Part shown: positions 55,076 to 64,000 of the stretch, piece by piece | Position numbering within the stretch: the stretch's first letter is position 1 | How the letters are laid out: each line of letters starts with the position of its first letter | Source of the DNA: Ferrimonas lipolytica | Lineage (GTDB): Bacteria; Pseudomonadota; Gammaproteobacteria; Enterobacterales; Shewanellaceae | Length of the DNA stretch: 64,000 nt | Assembly (NCBI RefSeq): GCF_012295575.1 | Contig: NZ_CP051180.1 | Coordinates: 2,790,001 to 2,854,000 of the forward strand | Direction of reading: 5' to 3' | Position numbers and translations under genes: made by a program | Notes under the pieces: model-generated | Told to the model about the DNA's origin: nothing | The model's database searches: none | Seen by the model: the letters and a program-made list of their open reading frames with translations, nothing else

Positions 55076-55957
55076 CTACAGCTGAAGATTAGGCTGGATA
55101 AAGTCGATAAAGGCGGAGATGCGCCGCGCCACTGACGACGATTTGTAGAACACCGCGTTGATCTGCTCCCGCTCTCGGTTTTCCAGCTTATCTGATTCCA
55201 ATAGCGAGATAAGCCGTCCGGCCTCAATATCTTGCTTAACCATAAACCCCGACAAACAGGCGATACCATTACCCGCTAGTGCCAATTGCCGCACGGTTTC
55301 ACCGTTACTGCTGGTAAATGCAGGGGTTAATGATGCAAAACCTTTCAGTGGCCAATTGTTCAGTGCCTTGATCCCAGAGAAACCGATGGTGTCGTGACTG
55401 GACAACTCTGCCGTTCGCTGTGGAACTCCGCGTCCAGCTAGGTACTCTGGGCTCGCAACGATATACAAACGACTGTTGCCCAACGGCCTGGCATGCAGGG
55501 TCGAGTCCGCTAGCTTGCCAATGCGAATGGCAACATCGGTTTTATGCTCAAGCAGATCGACGAAGCCTTCATTGGAGGTCAACTCGAGTTGGATATCTGG
55601 GTAGGTTGCGTTAAAGCGCTTTATTAACGGCACCAACTGATGAAACACAAACGGACTGGCGGCATCGACACGCAAACGCCCTTGAGGTAACTCCCCCCGC
55701 GAGATCAGCTCCTCTTCTGCCGCTTGGATCTGCTGCAACCCAAGTCGAACCGAATCTACAAATTGGCGCCCCTCATCGGTTAACTCTACTCGACGGGTGG
55801 TTCGATTGAGAATAGAAACACCGAGCTGCTTCTCTATCTTACTGACTGCCCGTGACACTCGCGCCACTTGAATATCCAAGGCATTTGCTGCCGCGGAAAA
55901 ACCTCCGCTATCGACTACCGTCACCAAAATTTCAAGATCGTCTGAGCGTGTTTGCAT
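55076..55957 (-). CDS. LysR-family transcriptional regulator
   Basis: A 293-residue regulator. The helix-turn-helix is in residues 1-60 (LEILVTVVDSGGFSAAANAL, VSRAVSKIEKQLGVSILNRT) and the effector domain (GRLRVDAASPFVFHQLVPL) follows. It is divergent from the MFS transporter gene across 165 bases and likely controls it. Confidence 0.92.
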   Translation of the reverse strand: MQTRSDDLEILVTVVDSGGFSAAANALDIQVARVSRAVSKIEKQLGVSILNRTTRRVELTDEGRQFVDSVRLGLQQIQAAEEELISRGELPQGRLRVDAASPFVFHQLVPLIKRFNATYPDIQLELTSNEGFVDLLEHKTDVAIRIGKLADSTLHARPLGNSRLYIVASPEYLAGRGVPQRTAELSSHDTIGFSGIKALNNWPLKGFASLTPAFTSSNGETVRQLALAGNGIACLSGFMVKQDIEAGRLISLLESDKLENREREQINAVFYKSSSVARRISAFIDFIQPNLQL

Positions 55958-56122
55958 CGGCTGTACTCACGTTGCGCCATTATTGACACCAAATATAACA
56001 AAAGTAATTTGCTATAGGTGCTGTTTTTAACAATACAAAATTTACCCATAATCGCCGCATTGAAATTAACTCTGCGTCGATGTTGGCGCGGGGTAGATGC
56101 CTTTTACACAGCGAGAATCATT

Positions 56123-57316
56123 ATGCCGTTAGCATTACTTGCATTGACGTTAAGCGCCTTTGCCATCGGAACTACCGAATTCGTCATCGTTGGCTTAATC
56201 CCAACCATGGCCACCGATCTAAACGTGTCATTGCCTTCTGCAGGCTTGCTTGTCAGCCTATATGCACTAGGCGTTGCCATTGGTGCTCCAGCGCTTACCG
56301 CACTCACCGGAAAATGGAATCGAAAATACGTTCTACTGGCAGTGATGTCACTGTTTGTGCTTGGTAACGTGCTGGCGTGGCAAGCGCCGGGCTATAACAC
56401 CTTGATTGTGGCGCGCATTTTAACTGGCCTCGCTCATGGTGTGTTCTTCTCTATTGGTTCAACCATCGCTACGGGTTTAGTCGCGAAAGAAAAAGCCGCG
56501 AGCGCTATTGCCATCATGTTCACTGGCTTAACAGTTGCTTTGGTAACCGGTGTACCTTTAGGCACCTATATTGGTCAAGCATTTGGCTGGCAGACCACCT
56601 TCTTAGTTGTTGCGGTACTTGGGTTAATTGCCCTTATTGGCAGCGCCATCTTAGTGCCTAACAACCTAAAACAACCGCCAGCAGCGAAGTTGTCTTCACA
56701 ATTTAAGGTATTACTGCAACCGCGTTTATTGTTGGTTTATGCGATTACTGCATTAGGTTACGGTGGCACATTTACCGCATTTACCTTCTTGGCTCCAATC
56801 TTAGAGCAGGTATCTGGTTTCAGCTCTAGCACCATCGGTTTAATCATGCTGGTGTACGGTGCATCGGTTGCCGTTGGTAACATCTGGGGCGGCAAAATGG
56901 CTGACAGCATGGGGCCAATCAAAGCGTTGAGCATTATCTTCGCGGCGCTTGCCACCATCTTAGTTGTGTTTAACTTTACTGCCGTTAACCCAATTGCAGC
57001 AGTAGCGACCATTTTAGTTTGGGGGGCATTTGCCTTTGGTAACGTCCCGGGACTGCAGGTTTATGTAGTTCAACTGGCTGAGAAGCACACCCCAGATGCG
57101 GTTGATGTAGCTTCTGGTTTGAATATCGCGGCTTTCAATGTCGGCATCGCATTTGGCTCTTGGGGCGGTGGCATCATCGTCGATAAAGCGGGCTTGATGC
57201 ATACCCCTTGGGTTGGTGCAGTAGTAGTTCTGGTTGCTCTGGCACTAACACGCTTTAGCGGACGCCTTGATAAGCGCGCTAACCAAACAGAGCAGTTGCA
57301 ACCTAAGCTTGCTTAA
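56123..57316 (+). CDS. MFS efflux transporter (DHA1/AraJ-like)
   Basis: A 397-residue major facilitator with about twelve membrane segments. The N-terminal LALTLSAFAIGTTEFVIVGL and the loop following LYALGVAIGAPALTALTGKW are typical of the AraJ/YdhP drug or sugar efflux group. The ATG at 56123 begins the first membrane segment; a frame from 56018 is open but unlikely. Substrate unknown; control by the divergent LysR gene is likely. Confidence 0.9.
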   Translation: MPLALLALTLSAFAIGTTEFVIVGLIPTMATDLNVSLPSAGLLVSLYALGVAIGAPALTALTGKWNRKYVLLAVMSLFVLGNVLAWQAPGYNTLIVARILTGLAHGVFFSIGSTIATGLVAKEKAASAIAIMFTGLTVALVTGVPLGTYIGQAFGWQTTFLVVAVLGLIALIGSAILVPNNLKQPPAAKLSSQFKVLLQPRLLLVYAITALGYGGTFTAFTFLAPILEQVSGFSSSTIGLIMLVYGASVAVGNIWGGKMADSMGPIKALSIIFAALATILVVFNFTAVNPIAAVATILVWGAFAFGNVPGLQVYVVQLAEKHTPDAVDVASGLNIAAFNVGIAFGSWGGGIIVDKAGLMHTPWVGAVVVLVALALTRFSGRLDKRANQTEQLQPKLA

Positions 57317-57332
57317 TACGCTAACAGATACA

Positions 57333-57368
57333 GCAAAGAGGGCTAACCGCAAGGTTAGCCCTCTTTGC
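57333..57368. terminator. bidirectional terminator, 16-bp perfect stem
   Basis: GCAAAGAGGGCTAACC-GCAA-GGTTAGCCCTCTTTGC lies between the convergent MFS and glnE genes and can serve both. Confidence 0.88.
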
Positions 57369-57389
57369 TGTTACGCCAATTGATGCAGT

Positions 57390-60233
57390 TTAATGTTCGA
57401 ACATCTGCTGCCATAACAGCGCAACCTGTTCACAGGCTTTAGGCTTTTCCGCTAGCGGGACTATGCCTTTATCCCCGGCCAAGACTCGATGATGGTTATC
57501 GTCGCGCAGTTCGATGTAGGTGCTGGTGAGCAGCGCCGCCTGCTCGGGGCTTATCAACTCAGCCTTCAGGGCCGCTTCGAGAATGCGGACGTTATCGCTA
57601 AAGCGCACCAAACCTGAGGCCTCAGCGCTGTGTGCCAACACCAGATATTGGGTCATGAACTCAATATCGGTGATGCCACCGCAACCCTGTTTTAAATCGA
57701 ACCATTCTTTATTGGATTTATTCAGGTGATCGCGCATCTTTTGTCGCATCTTAACCACCTCTAGCTGCAACGCTTGGCGATCTCGACGCTCCATTAAGAT
57801 CCCATGACGCAACCGAGCAAAGCGTTGCGCCAATGAGTCATCACCAAAAACAAAGCGAGCTCTGGTTAACGCTTGATGCTCCCAGGTCCACGCTTCCCGT
57901 TGTTGATATTCCTCAAAGCGACCTATTTGGCTCACCAGTAAACCACTTTGCCCCGATGGCCGTAAGCGCATATCAACTTCATACAGTACCCCTGACGAGG
58001 TGCGAGTTGAGAACAGATGTAAAATCCGCTGAGCGAGCTTGATGTAGAAATGGCTAGCATCAACGGCTTTATCGCCATCGGTATCGCCAACATCCGCTTG
58101 ATGTAAAAACACCAGATCAAGATCAGAGCCGTAGCCTAATTCGAACCCACCTAACTTACCGTAGGCCACTACTCCAAAACCGCGATTACCATCATCAAGG
58201 TTATGCGGCACCCCGAAACGCCTGCTGATTTGATACCAGGCCATTTCGACTACTTTTTCAATAATCGCTTCTGCCAACCATGACAGATGATCACTAACCT
58301 TCATCACCGGCAGCACGCCAGTTACGTCCGCGGCGGCGATGCGAAGTTGCTGTGCCTGCTTAAACTGACGCAATGCCTCCATCTGCAACTCCAGATCATC
58401 ATCGCTAATGCGCAGCATAAACTCACGCAGCTCGGCAGCGTAGCCCTGCGCAGGTAACGGTTGGTACAATGCGACCGGATCGATAAGTTCATCAAGCAGC
58501 ACTGGATAGCGAGCCAGTTGCTCAGCAATCCACGGGCTACTGGCACACAGGTTAGCTAATTGGGTTCGTGCACCGGCCTTTTCGAGCAACAATTCCAGAT
58601 AGGTGGTACGCGTTAGGATGGTCAGCAGCACACTTTCTAGGCGCAACCACACCGCTTCGGCATGGCCGCGTTTAGCGAGCTCTTGCCACATATGTGGCAT
58701 CAACTTATCCAAGGTTTCTCGGCCGCGAGGACCTAAGCGACGTTGTTTAAAATCATCTCGGCTGCGTTGCAACTTAGGCCACAATTCAGGCTCGATTTGT
58801 TGTTCCGTCAGAATCGCTTCGCCATCCAGCTTGTTGTTTTGATCGAGCCACAATGACGGCAGTGCCCCGAGTTCTTGCTCGTCATCGTCACTATCGCCAA
58901 TGGTGATCCGAAATACCTGGTGAATATCGGCCATCGCTTGGTCGATCTTCACCAGCAGTTGGTCAGCGTTTTCATCGCCCATTGCCAACGCTAGTCGAAG
59001 CAAGTCGTCTGGATTATTCGGCAAGGTTTGAGTTTGCTGATCGTTGAGGGCCTGCAAGCGGTTTTCGACCGATCGCAAGAGGTCATAACCTTGCCGCAGT
59101 CGCTGTTTATAACCAGCACCTAAAACCCCTAAGCGCTCTAGCTCCTCTAGCGCCGGCCGTAAAGGTTGCATCCGTAAGCCAGGTTCGCGACCACCACGGA
59201 TCAACTGATGGCTTTGCACCACAAATTCAACTTCACGAATGCCGCCAGCACCCAGTTTGATGTTATCGCGAATAGCCTGCCGACGGATTTGCGCCTCGAT
59301 CAATCCCTTCATGCGCCGCAACGCATCAATCGCGGAATAATCAAGGTAACGTCGATACACAAACGGCCGCAGCATCGCATTCACCTCTGCCGCCGCACTG
59401 TCATTACCAAGTACCCGCGCCTTTACCATCGCAAAGCGCTCCCATTCACGTCCCTGTTCTTGGTAGTAATCTTCCAGTGCCGCCAGCGATACCACTAACG
59501 GTCCCGCCTCACCAAAAGGGCGCAGGCGCATATCAACTCGATAGCAAAAACCATCAACGTCAGTTTTGGCCAACAGGTTAATCAACTTCTGGCCAATGCG
59601 AATAAAGTATTGTTGGTTGTCCCATTGGCGCCGACCACCTTGGGTTTCGCCATGTTCGGGATAACAAAAGATCAGATCGATGTCGGAGGAGAAGTTCAGC
59701 TCTGCTCCCCCAAGCTTACCCATACCAAGGATCAACAGCGGTTGTTCAATGCCGTCACTGTTACTGGCTCGACCCCATGCCACCGCCTGCAGATTAATAA
59801 CAAAGTCGCGGGCCGCAATAACCACTGCTTCAGCTAGGGCTGATAGATGGGTTAATGATTCATTCAGATCAGCAAGGTTAAGTAGATCGCGACAGGCAAT
59901 ACGACATAACTCACGATTGCGAAAACGACGTAGCGTTTTGGCTCCGTCAGCTTCGCTGGGACACAGGGCTAACTCAGCGGCGAGCTGGGTGGCATAGTCG
60001 GGATGACGCAATGTTGCTTGCAACTGCCCCTCGCCCCACAACATGGTTAACCATTGTGGGTCTCGCGCCAGCTGGTTACCAACAAACTCCGATAGCGCCA
60101 ACAACCGCCAGATTTGAAGGTGGGCGTTATCCCCTAATTGTGCCAAGGTGTCGGGACACAATCGCTGCCACAAGCGCAGGGCTTGTGTCTGCAGTGCCGC
60201 GCTAAGTTGGGGATCATGGGGTACGCTGGTCAT
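57390..60233 (-). CDS. glnE: glutamine synthetase adenylyltransferase/deadenylase
   Basis: A 947-residue bifunctional regulator of glutamine synthetase, the same length as the E. coli enzyme (946). The two nucleotidyltransferase centres are visible: NFSSDIDLIFCYPEHGE in the N-terminal half and GYGSDLDLVFLHQAD in the C-terminal half, each followed by a region of the MRLRPFGEAGPLV or MRLRPSGQSGLLV type. It responds to PII and links to the NtrC-type control inferred for the nitrate genes. Confidence 0.95.
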   Translation of the reverse strand: MTSVPHDPQLSAALQTQALRLWQRLCPDTLAQLGDNAHLQIWRLLALSEFVGNQLARDPQWLTMLWGEGQLQATLRHPDYATQLAAELALCPSEADGAKTLRRFRNRELCRIACRDLLNLADLNESLTHLSALAEAVVIAARDFVINLQAVAWGRASNSDGIEQPLLILGMGKLGGAELNFSSDIDLIFCYPEHGETQGGRRQWDNQQYFIRIGQKLINLLAKTDVDGFCYRVDMRLRPFGEAGPLVVSLAALEDYYQEQGREWERFAMVKARVLGNDSAAAEVNAMLRPFVYRRYLDYSAIDALRRMKGLIEAQIRRQAIRDNIKLGAGGIREVEFVVQSHQLIRGGREPGLRMQPLRPALEELERLGVLGAGYKQRLRQGYDLLRSVENRLQALNDQQTQTLPNNPDDLLRLALAMGDENADQLLVKIDQAMADIHQVFRITIGDSDDDEQELGALPSLWLDQNNKLDGEAILTEQQIEPELWPKLQRSRDDFKQRRLGPRGRETLDKLMPHMWQELAKRGHAEAVWLRLESVLLTILTRTTYLELLLEKAGARTQLANLCASSPWIAEQLARYPVLLDELIDPVALYQPLPAQGYAAELREFMLRISDDDLELQMEALRQFKQAQQLRIAAADVTGVLPVMKVSDHLSWLAEAIIEKVVEMAWYQISRRFGVPHNLDDGNRGFGVVAYGKLGGFELGYGSDLDLVFLHQADVGDTDGDKAVDASHFYIKLAQRILHLFSTRTSSGVLYEVDMRLRPSGQSGLLVSQIGRFEEYQQREAWTWEHQALTRARFVFGDDSLAQRFARLRHGILMERRDRQALQLEVVKMRQKMRDHLNKSNKEWFDLKQGCGGITDIEFMTQYLVLAHSAEASGLVRFSDNVRILEAALKAELISPEQAALLTSTYIELRDDNHHRVLAGDKGIVPLAEKPKACEQVALLWQQMFEH

Positions 60234-60396
60234 TGTCTAACGCCTTGTTTATTCTAACCTGATATACAGCAGAAGCTCACTGTAGCAACCTTAGTGCAGC
60301 GAGCCCACTATGAAGCACTATTTGATAGTCGTTAAGCATCACCTCTATGCTTGATGGTTATTGCACCATCGAGCCATCTTAAGGAAAGGAAGCAGT

Positions 60397-61299
60397 ATGG
60401 AAGGCATTTTGCCGTTGTCACTTCTGCCGTCAGCAGAGCATCTATTGCTGCAAGGCATCGATCTGGTATTGGTGCTGCTATTGTTCGTGGCTGCTCGCTA
60501 TAGCCACGGCTGGTTTAGTGGGGTTGATAGTACTTCAGAGCTGGCTGAGCGTGACAACGTGGCCTTTGGGATAAGCGTTGCTGGTGGTGTGGTTGCCCTC
60601 GCCATCGCACTGTCGGAAGTGTTTATGCTGCCGTTGGTCAATCAACCAATATTGCATGGTCTGAGGCTGCTCGCCCTTGGGATCGGCTCGCTGCTGATGA
60701 TCCGTCTCGGCCGCTGGAGCTACGATAAGTGGGGCCTCCACCGCTTTGATAAGCGTGAGCTGATCCTTGAAGGCAATATCGCGATGGCGTTGGTGGACGG
60801 TGCTGTCGCTTGTGCCATTGCGATGGTACTAAAAGGCAGTATGGTCTGGTTTGATGGTTTGCATTGGGGCACGGTTCCGATGCTATTGGTCAACTTCATC
60901 GCCGCACTGACGCTGCTGGTGCTGATCAGCCGCGTATTGGAGTGGCGTTTCTCCCGTCACAATCAAGGGGGCAGCCTACAACAAGCGCTAGCGCAAGGGC
61001 ATATGCCAGTGGCTATCCGCCACGGTGGTTATCTTTTGGCTTGCGGCCTGTTGATGCACAGCAGCGGCCTGTCCTCTATCTTTTCGCCCAACGAACCGGT
61101 GAGCAATCTGGCCATTTGGTTCAGTTTATCGGTGTGCAAGATTCTATTGTTGATTATCTTTTCTTCGCTACTGCGATACTTGGTGTTAGCCAAGGTCAAA
61201 GTCAATGAAGAGATTGAGCTGCAAAATAACGGTGGCGTGGCCGCGCTTGAAGGGGCGCTGGTGTTTGCCTCAGCGTATCTCATTAGCCACCTATTCTAA
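60397..61299 (+). CDS. DUF350 family membrane protein
   Basis: A 300-residue inner-membrane protein with about eight segments in two DUF350-like repeats (VAFGISVAGGVVALAIALSE; LEGNIAMALVDGAVACAIAM). The ATG at 60397 has AAGGAAAGGA upstream; an upstream TTG at 60361 is less likely. DUF350 function is unknown. It lies just upstream of a potassium-channel gene. Confidence 0.85.
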   Translation: MEGILPLSLLPSAEHLLLQGIDLVLVLLLFVAARYSHGWFSGVDSTSELAERDNVAFGISVAGGVVALAIALSEVFMLPLVNQPILHGLRLLALGIGSLLMIRLGRWSYDKWGLHRFDKRELILEGNIAMALVDGAVACAIAMVLKGSMVWFDGLHWGTVPMLLVNFIAALTLLVLISRVLEWRFSRHNQGGSLQQALAQGHMPVAIRHGGYLLACGLLMHSSGLSSIFSPNEPVSNLAIWFSLSVCKILLLIIFSSLLRYLVLAKVKVNEEIELQNNGGVAALEGALVFASAYLISHLF

Positions 61300-61369
61300 C
61301 GGTTTAAGTTGTTCTATTTTATCGTTAAAATAGCACTTAACTAGATGTAACTATTCACTTTAAATAACC

Positions 61370-61837
61370 ATGGCACTGGCATTGAAAGACGTATTGGAAC
61401 GCAGTGGATTTTACCATCTCGATGAGTTCGGGGTGAAAAACTACCACCTAAAAGCACTACTCATCACCTCGATTTTGACCATGGTGATGCTGTGTACTGG
61501 ATTGGGCTACCTCACCTACCTGTTTGAAGTTGGTGCTGAAGGAGCGAATGTCACCAACTATGCCGAAGCGGTGTGGCTGATGTTGATGTCCGCCTCCACC
61601 ATCGGCTTTGGCGATTTTTATCCGGTCACCTTAGGTGGTCGGATCGTTTCAGTGGTTATGTTTAGCTTAGGGGTAGGCATTTTAGGTGGCATTGGCGCCA
61701 TGTTTGCTACCCGTATGTTTGGCTTTTCAGACACCAACGTCAAAAACCGCGAGCTGCGCAAACAAAACGCCGAAATCTTAGAGAAAGTAACGGCACTTGA
61801 AGCCAAACTTGACAGGCTGCTGCAACAGAAACAGTAA
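61370..61837 (+). CDS. two-helix potassium channel (Ion_trans_2)
   Basis: A 155-residue pore protein. Membrane helix 1 (LITSILTMVMLCTGLGYLTY) and helix 2 (VSVVMFSLGVGILGGIGAMF) flank a pore loop with filter TIGFGD, the K+-selective type. A C-terminal helix (NAEILEKVTALEAKLDRLLQ) is likely a tetramerising coiled coil. No RCK domain. Converges on the CYTH gene. Confidence 0.9.
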   Translation: MALALKDVLERSGFYHLDEFGVKNYHLKALLITSILTMVMLCTGLGYLTYLFEVGAEGANVTNYAEAVWLMLMSASTIGFGDFYPVTLGGRIVSVVMFSLGVGILGGIGAMFATRMFGFSDTNVKNRELRKQNAEILEKVTALEAKLDRLLQQKQ

Positions 61838-61838
61838 C

Positions 61839-62729
61839 TTAGTTCGATTGCAGCCAAGCCGTTAATAGCGCCAGTTGGGTCAAACCATACTGGCGTTGTT
61901 GTAACAGCTCAACCAAAGTGGATTGTGGCACTTCGCTCGCCGCCAATTGCTGTTGGGCACGAGCAAGCCACTGAGGCTGCGATTGCCACTGCTGCGCCTG
62001 CTGCCATAACGACAACAGCGGTGCCAGTGCTTGTTGGTCGCCGCAGAGCAAACGCTCCTCGTTGCGTTGCCACGCCGACAACACCGCTGCAGGAGTCTCT
62101 TGCCACTGGGTGACTACCGCTGCCGCAGGTTGCAGCTGGGCTAACCGATAGCCCCGTGCAGCCTTGGAGTCGAGTCCCAATCGCAACGGTTGCTGCTGCA
62201 TCACTTCGGCCACTAGTGGTAGCAACGATTTGGCATCACCGCTGATAAGCTCCAACTCCAGTTCCGCAATAGTTAGAGATTGTTCGCCTGCAAGGATCTC
62301 GCCTTGATCAAGGGCAACCTCAACGACCGCATCGACAATCTGCAACTCCCCTTTTTGACGAACAAAGTCGGTGGCGAACTGCGGCTGTAACTGGGCGTTG
62401 ATCAATGCCACCTCGTCATCGGCAAAGATCCCTGCGGGAAACAGGCTCAAATCAGGACGGTCACTAACCACATCAACATTGTACTCTGGGCGTGCATGCA
62501 TTCCGCCAACTACCTCACCAGCAGTTTTCAGCGTCATCTCTTGTTGAGTGCCTTTGCGACGGATTCGAAGGCCCATATCCTTTTTTCTTAAGATCTGTTG
62601 ATCCGTATCAAAATAAATATTTCCGAGAGTATCGTTGCTCGTTGCCTCCAAAAGCGCTGGCCAGCGCCAGTCACAGAGGCGCTTAGAGCAACAATTCGGG
62701 GGTAACAGCAGTTTAATTTCTATTTCCAT
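61839..62729 (-). CDS. CYTH-domain triphosphatase, YgiF-like
   Basis: A 296-residue protein with an N-terminal CYTH domain (MEIEIKLLLPP with ExExK, LRIRRKG, ELELELISGD), a tunnel fold that hydrolyses inorganic or organic triphosphates. E. coli YgiF is longer (433) because of a full C-terminal CHAD domain; here only about 95 helical residues follow, so CHAD is short or degenerate. Ends two bases after the convergent channel gene stop. Confidence 0.85.
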   Translation of the reverse strand: MEIEIKLLLPPNCCSKRLCDWRWPALLEATSNDTLGNIYFDTDQQILRKKDMGLRIRRKGTQQEMTLKTAGEVVGGMHARPEYNVDVVSDRPDLSLFPAGIFADDEVALINAQLQPQFATDFVRQKGELQIVDAVVEVALDQGEILAGEQSLTIAELELELISGDAKSLLPLVAEVMQQQPLRLGLDSKAARGYRLAQLQPAAAVVTQWQETPAAVLSAWQRNEERLLCGDQQALAPLLSLWQQAQQWQSQPQWLARAQQQLAASEVPQSTLVELLQQRQYGLTQLALLTAWLQSN

Positions 62730-62780
62730 AACACTTTAATTTTTAATTAGAATTTCAGTAAGATGACGTTCATGTTTCAA

Positions 62781-62798
62781 CTGTAATATCAGTGTAAT
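62781..62798 (+). promoter_or_regulatory. candidate Pho box
   Basis: CTGTAAT-ATCA-GTGTAAT resembles the PhoB direct repeat CTGTCAT-N4-CTGTCAT (6/7 and 5/7). It lies about 160 bases before the DUF47 gene of the pit operon. Confidence 0.4.
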
Positions 62799-62957
62799 AA
62801 TTCTGCCATACGATGCGCTCGATTCGAATAAACAACACTTCGCTGCGCTATAAGATAAAATATGGCAGTGTGCACATGAGAAATCATCTTGCGTATCAAA
62901 TTCAGGTAAGTATGATTCGCTCGCCTAACATAGGGCTCCACAGCAGGAACTAAGGCT

Positions 62958-63635
62958 ATGCCAGTAAATTTTTTGGGCGTCTTCGCAAAGTCGCCGATCA
63001 AACCTCTTGAGCAGCATATCGACAAAGTTGCCGATGCTGCAGAAAGAATGGTGCCGTTTTTCCAAGCGGTCATGGACAACCGTTGGGAAGAAGCTGAAAC
63101 CATCCAGCGCCAAATCAGTGCGTTGGAGCAAGAAGCAGATACCCTCAAGCGCGAAATCCGTATGAGCTTGCCAAGTGGCATCTTCATGCCGGTACAGCGT
63201 ACCGATTTGCTGGAGATAGTAACCCAGCAAGACAAAATCGCTAACAAAGCAAAAGACATCGCCGGTCGTGTTATCGGTCGTCAATCTCAGGTTCCAGAAT
63301 TACTGCAAGAAACCTTCATTGCCTACGTGCAACGTTGTGTCGATGCGGTAAAGCAAGCCCAAAAAGCGATTAACGAAATGGATGATCTGCTAGAAAGCGG
63401 ATTCCGTGGTCGTGAAGTTACCTTTGTAAATGAACTGATCCAGCAGCTAGACGCTATCGAAGACGATACCGACTCTATGCAGGTGAAGCTTCGTCGTCAG
63501 TTGTTCTCTATCGAAAACGATTTGAACCCAATTGACGTGATGGTGTTTTACAAAATTTTAGAATGGATTGGTGATCTAGCTGATTTGGCCGAGCGTGTAG
63601 GTGCTCGTCTAGAACTGATGCTGGCTCGTTCCTAA
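62958..63635 (+). CDS. DUF47/TIGR00153 PhoU-like protein
   Basis: A 225-residue helical protein of the PhoU-related DUF47 family. MPVNFLGVFAKSPIKPLEQH opens it; EQEADTLKREIRMSLPSGIF and DIAGRVIGRQSQV are family-typical. Members are encoded next to Pit-type transporters and are believed to regulate them. The pit gene starts 43 bases downstream. Confidence 0.92.
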   Translation: MPVNFLGVFAKSPIKPLEQHIDKVADAAERMVPFFQAVMDNRWEEAETIQRQISALEQEADTLKREIRMSLPSGIFMPVQRTDLLEIVTQQDKIANKAKDIAGRVIGRQSQVPELLQETFIAYVQRCVDAVKQAQKAINEMDDLLESGFRGREVTFVNELIQQLDAIEDDTDSMQVKLRRQLFSIENDLNPIDVMVFYKILEWIGDLADLAERVGARLELMLARS

Positions 63636-63678
63636 CCGTCTGCGGTTAATTTTTTTAGGTTCATAGATAGGCTCTTCC

Positions 63679-64000
63679 ATGGTTGAAGTTCTAGTAACTT
63701 ATGGCCCGTGGCTGATTGCAGCTGCGGCACTGTTTGGCTTTTTAATGGCATTTGGCGTTGGCGCCAATGACGTAGCCAACGCAATGGGCACTTCGGTTGG
63801 TTCCGGTGCTCTGTCAATCAAACAAGCAATCTTGATTGCGATGGTTTTCGAATTCGCTGGTGCCTATCTGGCCGGTGGTGAAGTAACCAATACCATCCGT
63901 AAAGGGATCATTGATGGCGCGTATTTCGTCGATACTCCTGAACTGTTGGTTTATGGCTTTATTTCAGCGCTATTGGCTGCTGGTATCTGGCTGGTTGCAG
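63679..64000 (+). CDS. Pit-family inorganic phosphate transporter (partial)
   Basis: The first 107 codons of a phosphate transporter, cut by the window end. The family signature GVGANDVANAMGTSVGSGAL is near residue 32, and the first membrane segments are present. The start is the ATG at 63679. Pit carriers move metal-phosphate with protons or sodium. In operon with the DUF47 gene. Confidence 0.92.
   Translation, partial: MVEVLVTYGPWLIAAAALFGFLMAFGVGANDVANAMGTSVGSGALSIKQAILIAMVFEFAGAYLAGGEVTNTIRKGIIDGAYFVDTPELLVYGFISALLAAGIWLVA

Overview
The window looks like chromosomal DNA from a marine or aquatic gammaproteobacterium of the Alteromonadales. A Ferrimonas- or Shewanella-like organism is my inference. 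It rests on multiheme c-type cytochromes, a Tat-exported flavin reductase with a separate small cytochrome, an MSHA-type pilin, and gammaproteobacterial housekeeping genes (hldE, glnE, a ygiF-like gene, ygjP, ydcP/rlhA, pit).

Layout. 1-5.6 kb: membrane acyltransferase-like protein, glutaredoxin-like protein, a RecQ helicase followed by a 44-bp tandem repeat array and a damaged copy of the recQ 3' end, then a DUF1456 gene. 5.7-12.4 kb: nitrate assimilation, with nasA divergent from cobA-nirB-nirD; the space between them carries candidate sigma-54 promoters and an NtrC site. 12.7-14.9 kb: an amino-acid ABC transporter behind two tandem ARG boxes, so probably for arginine. 15-28.8 kb: an accessory region ending at a tRNA-Ile(CAU) gene. 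It holds a truncated hipBA locus with a 47-bp palindrome, MerR plus VIT/vWA protein, two decayed genes, a tandem AAA ATPase, IS3-family debris, a diguanylate cyclase, a two-gene membrane-protein pair, a WYL regulator and three copies of a short terminal-repeat element. 29.4-35 kb: AT-rich DNA with a TetR/flavoprotein/cytochrome cluster behind a CRP-like site, an orphan pilin and a coiled-coil membrane protein. 35.5-42.7 kb: universal stress protein, two-component system, octaheme lipoprotein, peroxiredoxin, nucleoside hydrolase. 42.7-51 kb: U32 protein, a broken secreted-protein gene and assorted metabolic and transport genes. 51-64 kb: hldE, lpxL-like, LysR/MFS, glnE, DUF350, K+ channel, CYTH phosphatase and a DUF47-pit operon cut by the window end.

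How genes work together. NasA, NirBD and CobA form nitrate-to-ammonium assimilation: CobA makes the siroheme precursor that NirB needs. The Tat flavoprotein and the triheme cytochrome are likely two halves of one periplasmic respiratory reductase. The histidine kinase and response regulator overlap and sit directly before the octaheme gene. DUF47 and Pit form a phosphate uptake unit.

Most interesting: (1) a short non-autonomous element present four times, three copies abutting the T-tract of an intrinsic terminator, and one with an exact 8-bp target duplication that rewrote the last codons of the WYL regulator; (2) the uncharacterised two-gene membrane pair next to that regulator, the best candidate for an undescribed system here. 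All functional calls come from reading the sequence by eye; no database search was run.
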